From the NCBI RefSeq assembly GCF_003003235.1, contig NZ_PVUE01000023.1:1-56697 (forward strand): a stretch of 56,697 bases of DNA. The letters run 5' to 3'. The translations under genes were made by a program, and so were the position numbers. Origin of the DNA: Antricoccus suffuscus. Its GTDB lineage: Bacteria > Actinomycetota > Actinomycetes > Mycobacteriales > Antricoccaceae. Under the pieces are notes generated by a model that was not told where the DNA came from, ran no database searches, and saw only the letters and a program-made list of their open reading frames with translations. Positions 1-9,610 of this stretch are shown here, in pieces. How positions within the stretch are numbered: the stretch's first letter is position 1; each line of letters opens with the position of its first letter.

Positions 1-111
1 AATACTGCCCAACACTCGTGATCACTGAGCCGCGGGACGTACCTGAGGCCCGAGTACGTATGCCTCCACCGTTGCCGAGTAGCACTGCTAGCGGTGGTCA
101 AGTCCCGTTGA

Positions 112-1518
112 TTGGTGTACGAAAGAGATGAATCCTTCTGTTGTGGTTTAGGCGGTCAGTTCTCCTGTGGTCGCGGGTTCGATCGTCTCCTCCTTTGATA
201 GTGCTGCGGTCCGGCGCGTGAGGACGGCTTGTGCTTGCGCGAGGGCATCGATGCCGAGGTAGCGTCGTTGCTCGGCCCATTCGTCGTGCTGCTCGGCCAG
301 CACGGCACCGACCAGCCGGATGACCGCGTCCCGGTTGGGAAAGATCCCGACCACATCAGTACGCCGGCGGATCTCCCGGTTCAGCCGCTCATTGGGGTTG
401 TTCGACCAGACCTGCTTCCACACGACCTTCGGGAACGCCGTGAACGCCAGCACGTCCTCGCGGGCTGCCTCGAGGTGCTCGGCCACCGCGGGCAGTTTCT
501 CGCTCAGCGCGTCGATGACGCGGTCGAACTGGGCCCGCACCGCGTCGGCATCGGGCTGGTCATACACGCTGTGCAGCAACGCTTTGACCCATCCCCACGA
601 GGTCTTCGCAGTCGCGTCGGAGAGGTTCTTCGCGTAATGCGTACGGCACCGTTGCCACGACGCGTTCGGCAGTGTCGCGCCGATCGCGTCGATGAGGCCG
701 GCGTGCGCGTCACTAGTCACCATCGCCACACCCGTGAGGCCACGGGCGAGGAGGTCCCGGAAGAAGCCCAGCCAGCCGGACCCGGATTCCGATGAACTGG
801 CCTGCACGCCTAGCACTTCGCGGTACCCGTCGCCGTTCACGCCGGTCGCCACCATGACCGCGACCTTCACCACGCGGCCGCCCTCACGCACCTTCATCAT
901 CAACGCGTCCGCGGCCATGAACGAGTACGGCCCATCAGAAAGCGGCCGGGTGCGGAACTGCGCTACCTGCTCGTCGAGGTCCTTCGCCATCACCGACACC
1001 TGCGATTTGGACAAGCCCGTGATGCCGAGGGTCTGCACCAGCTTGTCCATCCGGCGCGTGGACACACCCAGCAGGTAACACGTCGCGACCACGCTGGTGA
1101 GGGCGGCTTCGGCGCGTTTACGTCGTTGCAGCAGCCAATCGGGGAAGAACGTGCCCTCCCGCAATTTCGGGACCGCGACATCCAGCGTGCCCATACGAGT
1201 GTCGAGGTCGCGGTGCCGGTACCCGTTACGGCGGTTAGTCCGCGCCTCGGTGCGCGTGCCGTAGTCGGCGCCGCACACCGTGTCGGCCTGCCCCCAGAGC
1301 AGTGTGTTGATGAACATCTGCATCAGTTCACGTAGTAGGTCGGGGCTGGCTTGGGCGAGGTGCTCGTGCAGAAACTCCTGCGGGTCAATACTGTGAGGCG
1401 TAGCGGTCATCGTGGTGCGGTCCTTTCGAGTGGGATCTAGACAGTTCTCTCGAAGGATCCACCCGGTGACCGCGTCTGTGTTGTATCGACACGATCACCG
1501 GATCGGTCGTACACCAAC
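112..1518 (-). mobile_element. IS256-family insertion sequence
   Basis: An 11-base inverted repeat, TTGGTGTACGA at 112-122 and its reverse complement at 1508-1518, brackets one transposase gene on the minus strand. About 1.4 kb with a single gene fits the IS256 family. The 8 bases outside each end (CCCGTTGA and CTCTATGG) do not match, so there is no target duplication. Either the element recombined after insertion or its true ends lie a few bases further out. Its right end abuts a truncated istA fragment. Confidence 0.85.
148..1410 (-). CDS. IS256-family transposase (mutator type)
   Basis: A full-length transposase of 420 residues, the usual size for IS256 enzymes, which cut and paste the element by DDE chemistry. 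The acidic residues are recognisable in context: the first D in [12 protein letters not shown], the second D in [10 protein letters not shown], and the E in [20 protein letters not shown], a hallmark of the family's C-terminal part. The N-terminus ([21 protein letters not shown]) is also typical. An AAAGGA box lies about 10 bases before the ATG. No frameshift or internal stop is seen, so the gene may be active. It is the only gene of the element. Confidence 0.95.
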   Translation of the reverse strand: MTATPHSIDPQEFLHEHLAQASPDLLRELMQMFINTLLWGQADTVCGADYGTRTEARTNRRNGYRHRDLDTRMGTLDVAVPKLREGTFFPDWLLQRRKRAEAALTSVVATCYLLGVSTRRMDKLVQTLGITGLSKSQVSVMAKDLDEQVAQFRTRPLSDGPYSFMAADALMMKVREGGRVVKVAVMVATGVNGDGYREVLGVQASSSESGSGWLGFFRDLLARGLTGVAMVTSDAHAGLIDAIGATLPNASWQRCRTHYAKNLSDATAKTSWGWVKALLHSVYDQPDADAVRAQFDRVIDALSEKLPAVAEHLEAAREDVLAFTAFPKVVWKQVWSNNPNERLNREIRRRTDVVGIFPNRDAVIRLVGAVLAEQHDEWAEQRRYLGIDALAQAQAVLTRRTAALSKEETIEPATTGELTA

Positions 1519-1519
1519 T

Positions 1520-1645
1520 CTATGGACTTAACTGCAGCTCAGCGTATTTCGCGACCGAGTCACGGCTCACACCCAGAGTGCGGGCGATCTGACGGCCGGG
1601 GACTCCCTCGGCGTCTAGACGCCGGATCTCTTCTTGAACAGTCAT
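1520..1645 (-). pseudogene. istA: istA 5' fragment (IS21-type transposase)
   Basis: Reading from the ATG at 1645, the minus strand encodes about 41 residues beginning MTVQEEIRRLDAEGVPG, followed by RQIARTLGVSRDSVAKYAE and a stop. This is the N-terminal helix-turn-helix of an IS21-family IstA transposase, whose full length is about 400-500 residues. The frame ends two bases outside the inverted repeat of the IS256 element, so that insertion most likely cut the gene. The catalytic domain and the partner istB are not in the window. It is too short to be functional. Confidence 0.7.
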
Positions 1646-1896
1646 ACCTATCGTCATCTACTTTCCGGCTCCCTTTGACCGTCACAACCACGACACGGGT
1701 AACAACGGGAAGGAACCTATGCCGACCACTAGCCGACGCCATTCGCGCCAGGAGGATCGGGAAGGGAGTTACATCAACACTCGCGACCGTCCACCAGACG
1801 AACGCTGCGAGACTGGCCGGATTCTTAGCGCTCACTCGGCAGGAAACCGGCCACTAAACCGGCAGGAAAACCCCGCCGAAACGACCTACAAATAGT

Positions 1897-2326
1897 TGAT
1901 CACAGACAGTAAACGGATCCTGTTCACTAACCGCGAGGACTGGTCCAGCGCCAAGGTCGTCGCCCCTACCGCTCCCAGAACGAGGTCGAATCCTCCTTCC
2001 GGCAGATAGAAGACCCCACGTCGTCGCCTTCGGGCCGATGCACCACTGGACCGACTCCAAAATCCGCGTCCACGTCTTCTACTGCGTCCTCGCGTGATCA
2101 TCGCCCGCCTGGTGCACCGCGAAGCCGACCACGCCGGACTGCGCCTCTCGGTGCGTGAGCCGCTGGCCACTCTGGCCGGCAGTGAAGAGACCGTGCTGCT
2201 GTTCCATGACGCCGCCAAGGGCCGCCCCCGCGCATGCTCACCGACATGACCCCCGATCAGCAGCGGCTGGCTCGGCTCGTCGGCATCGACCCCTACGCAC
2301 CCACCGCTGAAAGCCCACAACAGTAG
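1897..2326 (+). pseudogene. IS1634-type transposase C-terminal remnant, frameshifted
   Basis: Fragments of a transposase C-terminus can be read on the plus strand in more than one frame: ITDSKRILFTNREDW near 1900-1945, then HHWTDSKIRVHVFYC near 2041-2085, then IARLVHREADHAGLRLSVRE and a tail ending TAG at 2324-2326. The HWTDSKIRVHVFYCVLA block is characteristic of the IS1634 group. At least two frameshifts and the missing N-terminal half show the gene is dead. No terminal repeats were recognised. Confidence 0.7.
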
Positions 2327-2539
2327 TTAGGCAATACACTCGACCAGGCCATAATCTACTTCTGAGCAGTGCAAACACTGACCGCAGCCGTACTACCGGG
2401 AAACTCCGGCCAGAGTGGATGCAAGCGGACGAGTGCACTATGCCGGGGCACTCGGGTCGGTTACAGCGGCTGTCTTGATTTTCCGAAGTGTCCGACGTGG
2501 CCCGCGGACTAGGTAACCAATTTCATCGGCACATGTCGA

Positions 2540-2559
2540 AGCGCTTCCGCAGAAGCGCT
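2540..2559 (-). terminator. hairpin downstream of the tandem TetR gene
   Basis: A perfect inverted repeat, AGCGCTTC-CGCA-GAAGCGCT, lies about 100 bases past the stop of the leftward regulator gene. There is no clear T-run, so the terminator call is tentative. The rest of 2327-2655 shows no gene or other feature that I can support. Confidence 0.4.
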
Positions 2560-2655
2560 GGACCGAACCCGGGTTGCGACGCCCGGTCGCGACCACGCGG
2601 GGCGATGATCAGGGAGATCAGATTCGACGTCGCTGCCCGTTGATCGGCTGATCCG

Positions 2656-3843
2656 TCACGACCCGATGACGCGGGCGCTAAGACCGGCGAGTTCGTCGAT
2701 GAGCGTCGGGCGCCCCAGGTACCGGCGGGTTCTGGTGATTTCGTTAACGACGCCGAGTGCCGCGCGAACGAGCGCCGAAGCGTGGGAGGCGTCAATCCCC
2801 GGACGGTCGGCGCGGAGTAACCCAGCGAGGTCGCCGATGTACGACTTTTGGCCGAAGCGCCCGGTTTCTTCGTCAGGGATGTCTTGGAGCTCGTGGGAGA
2901 GCACGGCAACGAGGCTGGTGTTCCGTACACCGAATTCCGCGTACGACCGCACCGCCATCAGGAGCCGCTCGCGAGAGCTCGTGTCCGCTGACAAAGCATT
3001 GGTGATGCTCGCCTGGAGCCAACCAGTGCCTGGGAGTTGGCCGGCGATGAGGAGTGCCGCCTTGTCCTTGAAGTATGCATAGACGGTCGGAACAGTGACG
3101 CCCGCTGCTTCGGCAATATCCTCAAGCCCGGTGTTGTGGAAGCCGCATTCGCCGAAGAGCCGGGTCGCACAGCTCAGAATGGCGGCCCGAGTCGTCGCGT
3201 GCTCCCGGAATGCGGCGACGTCGCGGACGGCGGGTGCAGGCCTCCTCTGCTGGGGAACGAGACAGTCCGACGACGTTGCCGCTTGGAGGGCCCTCAGCGT
3301 GATTTTCCGCTGTTTGGTGGCGGGCACTCGTAGCTTGCGGGTATACGAGGGGCTCGCAGCGATAGCGAACTGGACTCGCGCCATGAGCTCGGCGTCCCAG
3401 ATCGACCATTCGGGGCGCAACTCGGCGAGAAGTTCGGCTAGAACGCCGACAATGGCATGCCAGTCACCGCGAAGGTCCTTAGCGACTGGATCGTCGAGGT
3501 TGCGGATCTCGCGGTGGATAACCGCGCCGTACGCCCGTTTCTCCACCGACAGGGAAGCGAGACCGACCTGAAATTTCCGGAGTTTGGCATCGGGGGATTG
3601 AGTACCGGCGAGAGTTGCCTCCACAAGTTCGCGGACACTTGCGGTGCCGTACCGCACCACTTCGGCGAGAAGATCTTCCTTGCTCGCAAAGTGCCGGTAG
3701 ACCGATGTGCCAGTGGTTTGCGCCCCGGCCGTCAGGTCAGTCAAACTGGCACGCCGGAACCCGAATCTATTGAAAACCGGGACAGCTGCCTCAACAAATG
3801 CGATGCGACGATCACCGGCACCAGGTGAATGCGTTGGAGCCAT
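2656..3843 (-). CDS. tandem TetR/AcrR-type transcriptional regulator
   Basis: A 395-residue protein with two complete TetR-type DNA-binding modules, about twice the normal family length. The first lies near residues 12-62 (FNRFGFRRASLTDLTAGA, then GTSVYRHFASKEDLL). The second lies near 213-262 (TRLFGECGFHNTGLEDIAEA, then TVYAYFKDKAALL). Each is followed by a helical region that would form a ligand-binding and dimer domain. An AGGA box precedes the ATG by 5 bases. The gene is divergent from the catabolic operon starting near 4336, so it is most likely the local repressor, answering to the substrate or an acyl-CoA intermediate. The ligand is unknown. Confidence 0.9.
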   Translation of the reverse strand: MAPTHSPGAGDRRIAFVEAAVPVFNRFGFRRASLTDLTAGAQTTGTSVYRHFASKEDLLAEVVRYGTASVRELVEATLAGTQSPDAKLRKFQVGLASLSVEKRAYGAVIHREIRNLDDPVAKDLRGDWHAIVGVLAELLAELRPEWSIWDAELMARVQFAIAASPSYTRKLRVPATKQRKITLRALQAATSSDCLVPQQRRPAPAVRDVAAFREHATTRAAILSCATRLFGECGFHNTGLEDIAEAAGVTVPTVYAYFKDKAALLIAGQLPGTGWLQASITNALSADTSSRERLLMAVRSYAEFGVRNTSLVAVLSHELQDIPDEETGRFGQKSYIGDLAGLLRADRPGIDASHASALVRAALGVVNEITRTRRYLGRPTLIDELAGLSARVIGS

Positions 3844-4124
3844 GCCGTCCTATCGGTTTGGTGTTTTGGCGCAAGGTTTAAGGGTAGACGATCGCGACGA
3901 CCGCCCTCGCTCTCAACCTCTTGTCGGCGTGGCGGCAGCGACTGGCAGTACGGACCCAATTACTGCCGCCACCCTTTGGGTACACGACGGGAACTGATGC
4001 GCGACTAAACAGTTGCCGTTTACACGCGCCTTGCTCGGCATTCCTATCGACGTGACTGCGATCCCCTTCTGTGAGCCGAAAGCCGACCATACATGCGGAA
4101 CTGCCAGCAAGCCAGCGCGACCCC

Positions 4125-4152
4125 TTGACGCGGAGTGAATCTCGACTATAGT
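4125..4152 (+). promoter_or_regulatory. promoter of the catabolic operon with candidate operator
   Basis: TTGACG at 4125-4130 and TATAGT at 4147-4152, separated by 16 bases, form a good sigma-70-type promoter pointing at the catabolic operon. Directly downstream is an imperfect inverted repeat, TCAGAA-AG-TTCTAA, centred near 4161, a plausible site for the divergent TetR-type regulator. Transcription would start near 4160, leaving a leader of about 170 bases. The rest of the 3844-4335 gap shows nothing else that I can support. Confidence 0.55.
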
Positions 4153-4335
4153 TTCAGAAAGTTCTAACTCGCAAAGACGTTTGATCGTAAATCCGCTACT
4201 TTGCCTCTATTGCAGGCATCGCATGCTCCTGCATAATCGATACGGTGCACCAATTGGATGCATAACTAAAGATACGAGGTAGCACCAAAACCGCGCATGC
4301 CCTTCTTCGGGGCGCTCGTCAGAGAGGACGAAACC

Positions 4336-5193
4336 TTGGCTCAACGCGCTGCCGGCTCGATTCGCTACGACGTCCCCAGGTCCAAGGTGGCGCGAGTGAC
4401 GCTCGCGCGACCAGACGCGCGGAACGCCCAGGACACCCGCCTCCTGCACGAACTGAACGACGCGTTCGACCGTGCCGCCCAAGACGACGAGATCTCCGTC
4501 ATCGTGCTCGCCGCCGACGGACCACACTTCTCCGCAGGACACGACTTACGCGAGTCGCCCGAGGACCAGGCGATGGATCAGTACCGAACCGTGGGTACCT
4601 GGTGCGGATTCGGGTGCGAGGGCGCGGAACGGCAGATGGCCCGCGAAAAGGAGATATACATCGGCTTCTCCGAGCGCTGGCGCAATATTCCGAAGCCCAC
4701 GATCGCCCAGGTACAGGGCAAGACGATCGCCGGCGGATTGATGCTGGCGTGGCCGTGCGACCTCATCGTGGCCTCCGAGGATGCCGAGTTCATCGACAAC
4801 ACCGTGCGCATGGGCGTGCCCGGTGCGGAGTTCTTCCAGCACGCCTACGAAGTCGGCGTCCGCAAGGCCAAGGAGATGCTGTTCACCGCGCAACCGGTCA
4901 CCGCCGCTCAAGCGCTCACGCTGGGGATGGTCAACCAGGTCGTCGCGGTCGATCAGCTCGAGTCGACCGTCCTCGCCCTCGCTGAGAACATCGCGCAGAA
5001 GCCACTCTTCGCCCTCAAACTCGCCAAGGAAGCAGTCAACACCGCCCAGGACGCCCAAGGACGCGTGACTGCCATGTCGACCGCGTTCGCTATGCATCAG
5101 CTCGCGCATACACACAACCTGGCGGTGCATGGATCGCTCATCGATCCCTCGTTCATGCGCCCGGGCGCCACGAACGAGCGCGGCGCGAAATGA
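4336..5193 (+). CDS. enoyl-CoA hydratase/isomerase family protein
   Basis: A crotonase-fold protein of about 285 residues. Family landmarks are the N-terminal VARVTLARPDARNAQ, the oxyanion-hole loops around HFSAGHDLRE and QGKTIAGGLMLAWPCDLIVA, and the MGVPGAEFF stretch. It would hydrate or isomerise an enoyl-CoA intermediate. The TTG at 4336 is preferred because AGAGAGGA sits 7 bases before it and the family match begins just after. An upstream in-frame ATG at 4297 has no good ribosome-binding site. It is the first gene of the operon and overlaps the next by ATGA. The substrate is unknown. Confidence 0.88.
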   Translation: MAQRAAGSIRYDVPRSKVARVTLARPDARNAQDTRLLHELNDAFDRAAQDDEISVIVLAADGPHFSAGHDLRESPEDQAMDQYRTVGTWCGFGCEGAERQMAREKEIYIGFSERWRNIPKPTIAQVQGKTIAGGLMLAWPCDLIVASEDAEFIDNTVRMGVPGAEFFQHAYEVGVRKAKEMLFTAQPVTAAQALTLGMVNQVVAVDQLESTVLALAENIAQKPLFALKLAKEAVNTAQDAQGRVTAMSTAFAMHQLAHTHNLAVHGSLIDPSFMRPGATNERGAK

Positions 5194-5999
5194 CCGCCGC
5201 CGACCTTGAAATCGAACGCCGCGGAGCGGTGATGTGGATACGGTTCAACCGCCCACACCGACTCAATGCCATCACGCCCAATATGCGTCGCGAATTGCTC
5301 ACGGCCTTCCAGGACCTTGCCAGCGATACCACCGTCCGCGTGGTCATCTTGCGCGGAAACGGCCGCGGGTTCTGCGCAGGGCTGGACATCGTCGAGCTTC
5401 AGGATCAGCCTCAGGATTCTGGGGCGAACGTTCATCTCCCGGACGTCATCAAGGCAATGCGCGCCTGTCCCCAACCCATCATCAGCGCGGTACACGGACC
5501 AGCCTGCGGCGGCGGATTCGCCTTCGCCCTTGCCTCCGACGTACGGATCGCCGGCGAGTCCGCACGCATGAACGACGCGTTCGTACGGCTCGGCGTATCC
5601 GGTGCCGAAATGGGTGTCTCGTACTTCCTCCCCCGCATCGTCGGACTCACGATCGCCAGCGAGCTCATGCTGACCGGCCGGTTCATCGATGCCGACCATG
5701 CCTTGAAAGTCGGTCTGGTCTCCGAGGTCGTACCCGACGACGAGCTCGACGACGCCGCCCGCGCACTCGCTGAGGAGATGCTCGCCGTAGCGCCCTTGGC
5801 ACTGCGCAAGACCAAAGAAATCCTCACCACGTCGCTGGCAGTCACGGAGCTGGATGAGGCACTGGCCATCGAAGACCAGGCCCAGCTCGAATGCATCCAA
5901 GGCCCGGACTTCGAGGAAGGGCTAAGGGCCTTCCGCGAGAAACGCCAACCCAACTTCGGAAGTTTTGTCCCGTCCCCACGACACCACGACACCAGGTAA
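5190..5999 (+). CDS. enoyl-CoA hydratase/isomerase family protein
   Basis: A second crotonase-family protein of 269 residues, distinct in sequence from its upstream neighbour. It shows IRFNRPHRLNAITPNMRREL at the N-terminus, the loop GRGFCAGLDIVEL and the GPACGGGFAFALASDVRIA block that stabilises the thioester enolate. The ATG overlaps the previous stop as ATGA, so translation is probably coupled. Two different hydratases in one operon suggest two hydration or isomerisation steps, or a hydratase plus a C-C-cleaving crotonase. Which is which cannot be told from sequence alone. Confidence 0.9.
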   Translation: MTAADLEIERRGAVMWIRFNRPHRLNAITPNMRRELLTAFQDLASDTTVRVVILRGNGRGFCAGLDIVELQDQPQDSGANVHLPDVIKAMRACPQPIISAVHGPACGGGFAFALASDVRIAGESARMNDAFVRLGVSGAEMGVSYFLPRIVGLTIASELMLTGRFIDADHALKVGLVSEVVPDDELDDAARALAEEMLAVAPLALRKTKEILTTSLAVTELDEALAIEDQAQLECIQGPDFEEGLRAFREKRQPNFGSFVPSPRHHDTR

Positions 6000-6018
6000 C
6001 ACACGGAGGTATCAAGGT

Positions 6019-7515
6019 ATGGCCCTGTACAGTATGGTCTCCAGCTGGGCCCGTAGCGCGAGGGAAACACCGGACGCACCGGCAATCACCGTCGGCGACG
6101 AACCCTCGATCAGCTGGACCGAGTTGCATCGCACGTCCAACCAGTTCGCCCGCGTCTACGCCGAAAAGGGCGTCCGCTACGGCGATATCGTCACCGTCTC
6201 CCTGCCCACGTCGTACGAGGCAGTGTGCGCGATCCTCGCGATCGTGAAGCTCGGTGCGACCCCCAACCCCATCTCAGCGAACATGCCCGAGAATGAGTTG
6301 CGGCCCCTCCTGGAGCTCGCGAAACCGCGACTCGTCATCGCCGAGGACGGTGCCTACCCGGACGACATTCCGACCGTGGGCCTGCACGTCGACCTGACCG
6401 GCGTTTCCACTGACGATCTTCGCGAAGTCATCTCGCCGTCGTTCAAGGCCCCCACGTCCGGCGGGAGCACCGGCCGGCCCAAACTGATCATGGCCGGTTC
6501 CCCGGCGTTGATGGACGACGGAGCGGAGACGCCGGGGCACAAGCTCGGTATCCCGACGGACGGGTGCATGCTGTCGGCCGGCCCGCTGTACCACAACACC
6601 GCCCTGACGCTCATCCTGACCGGGTTGAGCCTGCGCAACCACGTCGTCCTCGAGCGGCGGTTCGATGCCGAACTCACCCTGCGCCTGATCGAGCGCCACC
6701 GGGTCGAGTTCACGCTTCTGGTTCCCACGATGATGAGCCGAATCTGGCGGCTGCCCGCGGAAGTCCGCAACAAATACGACCTATCGAGCCTTGTTGGGCT
6801 CCATCACAACGCGGCGCCGATGCCGCCGGAGCTGAAGCGCAACTTCATCGAATGGCTCGGCCCGGACCGGGTGTACGAGAACTACACCGCCACGGAGCAG
6901 TCAGCCCAGACTCTGGTCTCCGGTCAGGAATGGCTCGAACGTCCCGGCACCGTCGGACGCGCGACGATCGGCGAGTTCGAGATCCGTGACGATGAGGGAA
7001 AGAAGTGTCCACCGGGACAGGTCGGCACCATCTACATGCGCCGGCCCGTGGGCGCACCCCGAACCTTCTTCTATATCGGCGAACCCGACCCCGAGGTCGG
7101 GGGCGGCTGGCACAGCGTCGGCGACCTCGGGTCCATGGACGAGGACGGCTATCTGTACCTCGCCGACCGGCGCGCCGACCTCATCATCTCCGGCGGCGCG
7201 AACGTGTACCCGGCGGAGGTCGAGGGTGTCCTCAGCGCCCACTCCGAAGTTTTGGACTGCGCTGTGGTCGGCCTCCGCGACGACGACCTCGGCCAGCGGG
7301 TGTACGCGATCGTGCAACCCGCAACGCCGGACCTCACCGCTGAAGACCTTGACGCGTTTATGCGCGAACGCCTCAACCGGTACAAGTGCCCCCGCGACTA
7401 CGAGTTCGTCGACCAGCCCATCCGTAACGACGCCGGAAAAGTCCGCCGCAGTGCCCTCGCCGCGGCCCGGGACGGCGGCGACCGCAATCAAGCCACCTCA
7501 GGAGTAAAACGATGA
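6019..7515 (+). CDS. acyl-CoA ligase (AMP-forming)
   Basis: A 498-residue adenylate-forming enzyme that would activate a carboxylic acid with ATP and join it to CoA. The core motifs are present: SGGSTGRPKLI for phosphate binding, YENYTATEQ in the adenylate region, GDLGSMDEDGYLYLADRRAD with its hinge, the IISGGANVYPAEVE block, and the C-terminal lysine in NDAGKVRRSAL. The ATG at 6019 is chosen because GGAGG lies 9 bases upstream; a longer in-frame start at 5965 would overlap the previous gene. Being between the hydratases and the lactonase, it probably performs the entry step of the pathway. Confidence 0.92.
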   Translation: MALYSMVSSWARSARETPDAPAITVGDEPSISWTELHRTSNQFARVYAEKGVRYGDIVTVSLPTSYEAVCAILAIVKLGATPNPISANMPENELRPLLELAKPRLVIAEDGAYPDDIPTVGLHVDLTGVSTDDLREVISPSFKAPTSGGSTGRPKLIMAGSPALMDDGAETPGHKLGIPTDGCMLSAGPLYHNTALTLILTGLSLRNHVVLERRFDAELTLRLIERHRVEFTLLVPTMMSRIWRLPAEVRNKYDLSSLVGLHHNAAPMPPELKRNFIEWLGPDRVYENYTATEQSAQTLVSGQEWLERPGTVGRATIGEFEIRDDEGKKCPPGQVGTIYMRRPVGAPRTFFYIGEPDPEVGGGWHSVGDLGSMDEDGYLYLADRRADLIISGGANVYPAEVEGVLSAHSEVLDCAVVGLRDDDLGQRVYAIVQPATPDLTAEDLDAFMRERLNRYKCPRDYEFVDQPIRNDAGKVRRSALAAARDGGDRNQATSGVKR

Positions 7516-8399
7516 CCCAACCCATGAAGACCCTCGTCGGTGGATTCGCCTTTCTGGAGTGTCCGCGATGGCACGACGGCAAGCTGTGGATGGTCGATAT
7601 GCATCGCGACCTTGTCGTCGTGGTGAGCGAGGACGGCTCTACCGAGGAGATCACAGTACCCGGGCGGCCCGGCGGCATGGGCTGGTTCCAGGACGGGTCC
7701 CTCGCAGTAGCGGCCACCCAAAACCGCAAGATCATGAGGTACCACGACGGGGAACTGTCCACCTACTGCGACATGAGCGACATCGGTGACTCCGAGCACG
7801 AAATCAACGACCTCGTCATGGACGCTAACGACCGCTGCTATGTCGGTGAATTCGGAGTGGACGTCCATGCTTGGATGGCTGAAAACGTCCCGAAGGTGGA
7901 AGAGCACGGAATCGCCATCCTCGCCGAGGCCCCCCTCGACGAAGCGGACGTGTTCCTCGTCGAGAACGGCCAGGCAACGGTTGCCGCCAGTGGATTGCGC
8001 TTCCCGAACGGGGCCGCCATCAGCGTCGACCAGACGAGGTATGTGGTCGCCGAGACGTTCGGCCTGCGGTTGTCGGAGTACAAGCTGATCGACGGAGTAC
8101 TCAGCGACCGCCGCATCATCGATCTCGGCTTCGGTCCCGACGGAATCTCACGGATGGATGAACAGGGCGGGATCTGGCTCTCGGACCCTATGGGTTCCAA
8201 GGTGCACCGCGTGGATGCCACCGGCGCTATCACCGACACCGTCGAGTGCGACCTGCCCGCGTACGCCTGCGAAATCGGCGGGAGCGACGGCCACACTCTG
8301 TTCGTCTGCCTCGCGTCCAGCGCCGACCCCAACCTCACCGTCAACACGCGGGACGCACGTATCGACACCGTTCAGATCGGCATTCCGGCAGCGCATTGA
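7512..8399 (+). CDS. SMP-30/gluconolactonase-family protein
   Basis: A 295-residue protein resembling the SMP-30/gluconolactonase six-bladed beta-propeller family. Typical marks are the opening FLECPRWHDGKLWMVDM with its metal-ligand glutamate, the NDLVMDANDRCYVGEFG block, and the GLRFPNGAAISVDQ and GPDGISRMDEQGGIWLSD repeats. Members hydrolyse lactones using one divalent metal. ATGA overlap with the ligase gene indicates co-translation. In this operon it could open a lactone substrate or intermediate, but the real substrate is not deducible. Confidence 0.85.
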   Translation: MTQPMKTLVGGFAFLECPRWHDGKLWMVDMHRDLVVVVSEDGSTEEITVPGRPGGMGWFQDGSLAVAATQNRKIMRYHDGELSTYCDMSDIGDSEHEINDLVMDANDRCYVGEFGVDVHAWMAENVPKVEEHGIAILAEAPLDEADVFLVENGQATVAASGLRFPNGAAISVDQTRYVVAETFGLRLSEYKLIDGVLSDRRIIDLGFGPDGISRMDEQGGIWLSDPMGSKVHRVDATGAITDTVECDLPAYACEIGGSDGHTLFVCLASSADPNLTVNTRDARIDTVQIGIPAAH

Positions 8400-8473
8400 A
8401 CACCTGGCGTCCGCGGGCGGACCGATCCGGTTCCACCGCGCACCTACCGTCACGCTCACAGAAAGAGCCCATC

Positions 8474-9610
8474 ATGCTGGGTCATACCAAAACCCGAATC
8501 GCGGCAGTCGTCGCCACCCTCGCGTTAGCAGTCCTCACCGGCTGCAGTAGTACCTCCAACTCCGCTGGGTCCTCTACGGGCGTTGATACGTCCAACGGAC
8601 CGTCACTCAAGGACCTTGCCAGCAACGAGCAGAAACTCCCCGACCTTTCACCGGTCAAGACCGAGGCGGGAAAGAACGTCTGGATCGTCTCCTGCAGCCT
8701 TGAGGCCGTCGGATGTGCCGGCCTCGCCGGCGACATCAAGTCGATCATGGAGGACCACCTCAAGTGGAACGTCACCATGTTCGACGGGAAGCTCACTCCC
8801 GCGACTTACTCCGCCGGCATAAACCAGGCGATCGTCGCACACGCAGCCGCAATCGTTCTGGTCGCCATCGACTGCTCCAGTGTCAAAACCTCCTTGCAGA
8901 AGGCCAAGCAGGCCGGTATCCAGGTCGTGTCAGTTGCAGGCTTCGACTGCCCCGACCCCAGCCAGGGTGGTGGCGAGTCGCTCTTCACGTCCGCGGACCT
9001 CGGCGGATCCCCCGGCAAACAGTTCGGCGCCAGCGGGACCGCACTTGCTGACTACGCCGCGGCGCAAAGCAAAGGTAAGGGCAAGATCGTCGTCGCCACC
9101 GAACCCGACTTCCAGGTGGTCGTCGTCGAACTCGAGGAGTTCAAGAAGGAACTTGCCAAGGTTTGCCCAGATTGCACCATCGCAGCTGAGGCCCCCGCGC
9201 TCGGTGCCGACCTGGCGAATGGCTCAGCGGCGGCCAAGCTGAACAGCATCGTCCTGCAGCATCCGGAGGCCAACCTCTTGGTCGCTCTCCAGGACTCCCA
9301 GCTGCCGTACGTCACCAACGCGATGCGGACATCCACGATCAAGCTGCCTATCATCGCTTCCGGTGGTACCGAGGCGGACATCGAGATGATCAAGAACGGC
9401 ACTATCGAGGGTGTTATGGCTAACGACACCGCACTCAGTGCCTGGCTCGTCGCCGACACCACCGCCCGCCTCATGGCGGGCGCCCCCACGATTCAGATCG
9501 ACCCGGTTTCGACATTGGTGGACAAGGATCGCAACCTGCCCGCTAGCGGCCCCTACGTGATCAATACCGACTACCAGGCCGCTTTCCCGAAGGCGTGGGG
9601 CGTCTCATGA
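8474..9610 (+). CDS. ABC-transporter substrate-binding lipoprotein, sugar type
   Basis: A 378-residue exported protein. The N-terminus has a charged start, a hydrophobic stretch and the lipobox LAVLTGC, with the acylated cysteine at residue 24, followed by a serine-rich linker. The mature part has the features of periplasmic-binding-protein type I (RbsB-like) folds, including the AAIVLVAIDCSSVKTSLQKA and GTIEGVMANDTALSAW stretches. The ATG at 8474 is used because the lipoprotein signal begins there. It is the capture subunit for the ATPase and permease that follow. Sitting inside an acyl-CoA catabolic operon, its ligand need not be a sugar. Confidence 0.88.
   Translation: MLGHTKTRIAAVVATLALAVLTGCSSTSNSAGSSTGVDTSNGPSLKDLASNEQKLPDLSPVKTEAGKNVWIVSCSLEAVGCAGLAGDIKSIMEDHLKWNVTMFDGKLTPATYSAGINQAIVAHAAAIVLVAIDCSSVKTSLQKAKQAGIQVVSVAGFDCPDPSQGGGESLFTSADLGGSPGKQFGASGTALADYAAAQSKGKGKIVVATEPDFQVVVVELEEFKKELAKVCPDCTIAAEAPALGADLANGSAAAKLNSIVLQHPEANLLVALQDSQLPYVTNAMRTSTIKLPIIASGGTEADIEMIKNGTIEGVMANDTALSAWLVADTTARLMAGAPTIQIDPVSTLVDKDRNLPASGPYVINTDYQAAFPKAWGVS

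Noticed and set aside
5097-5900. Minus-strand open frame of 267 codons
   Set aside because: It is antisense to the second enoyl-CoA hydratase; no family features are seen.
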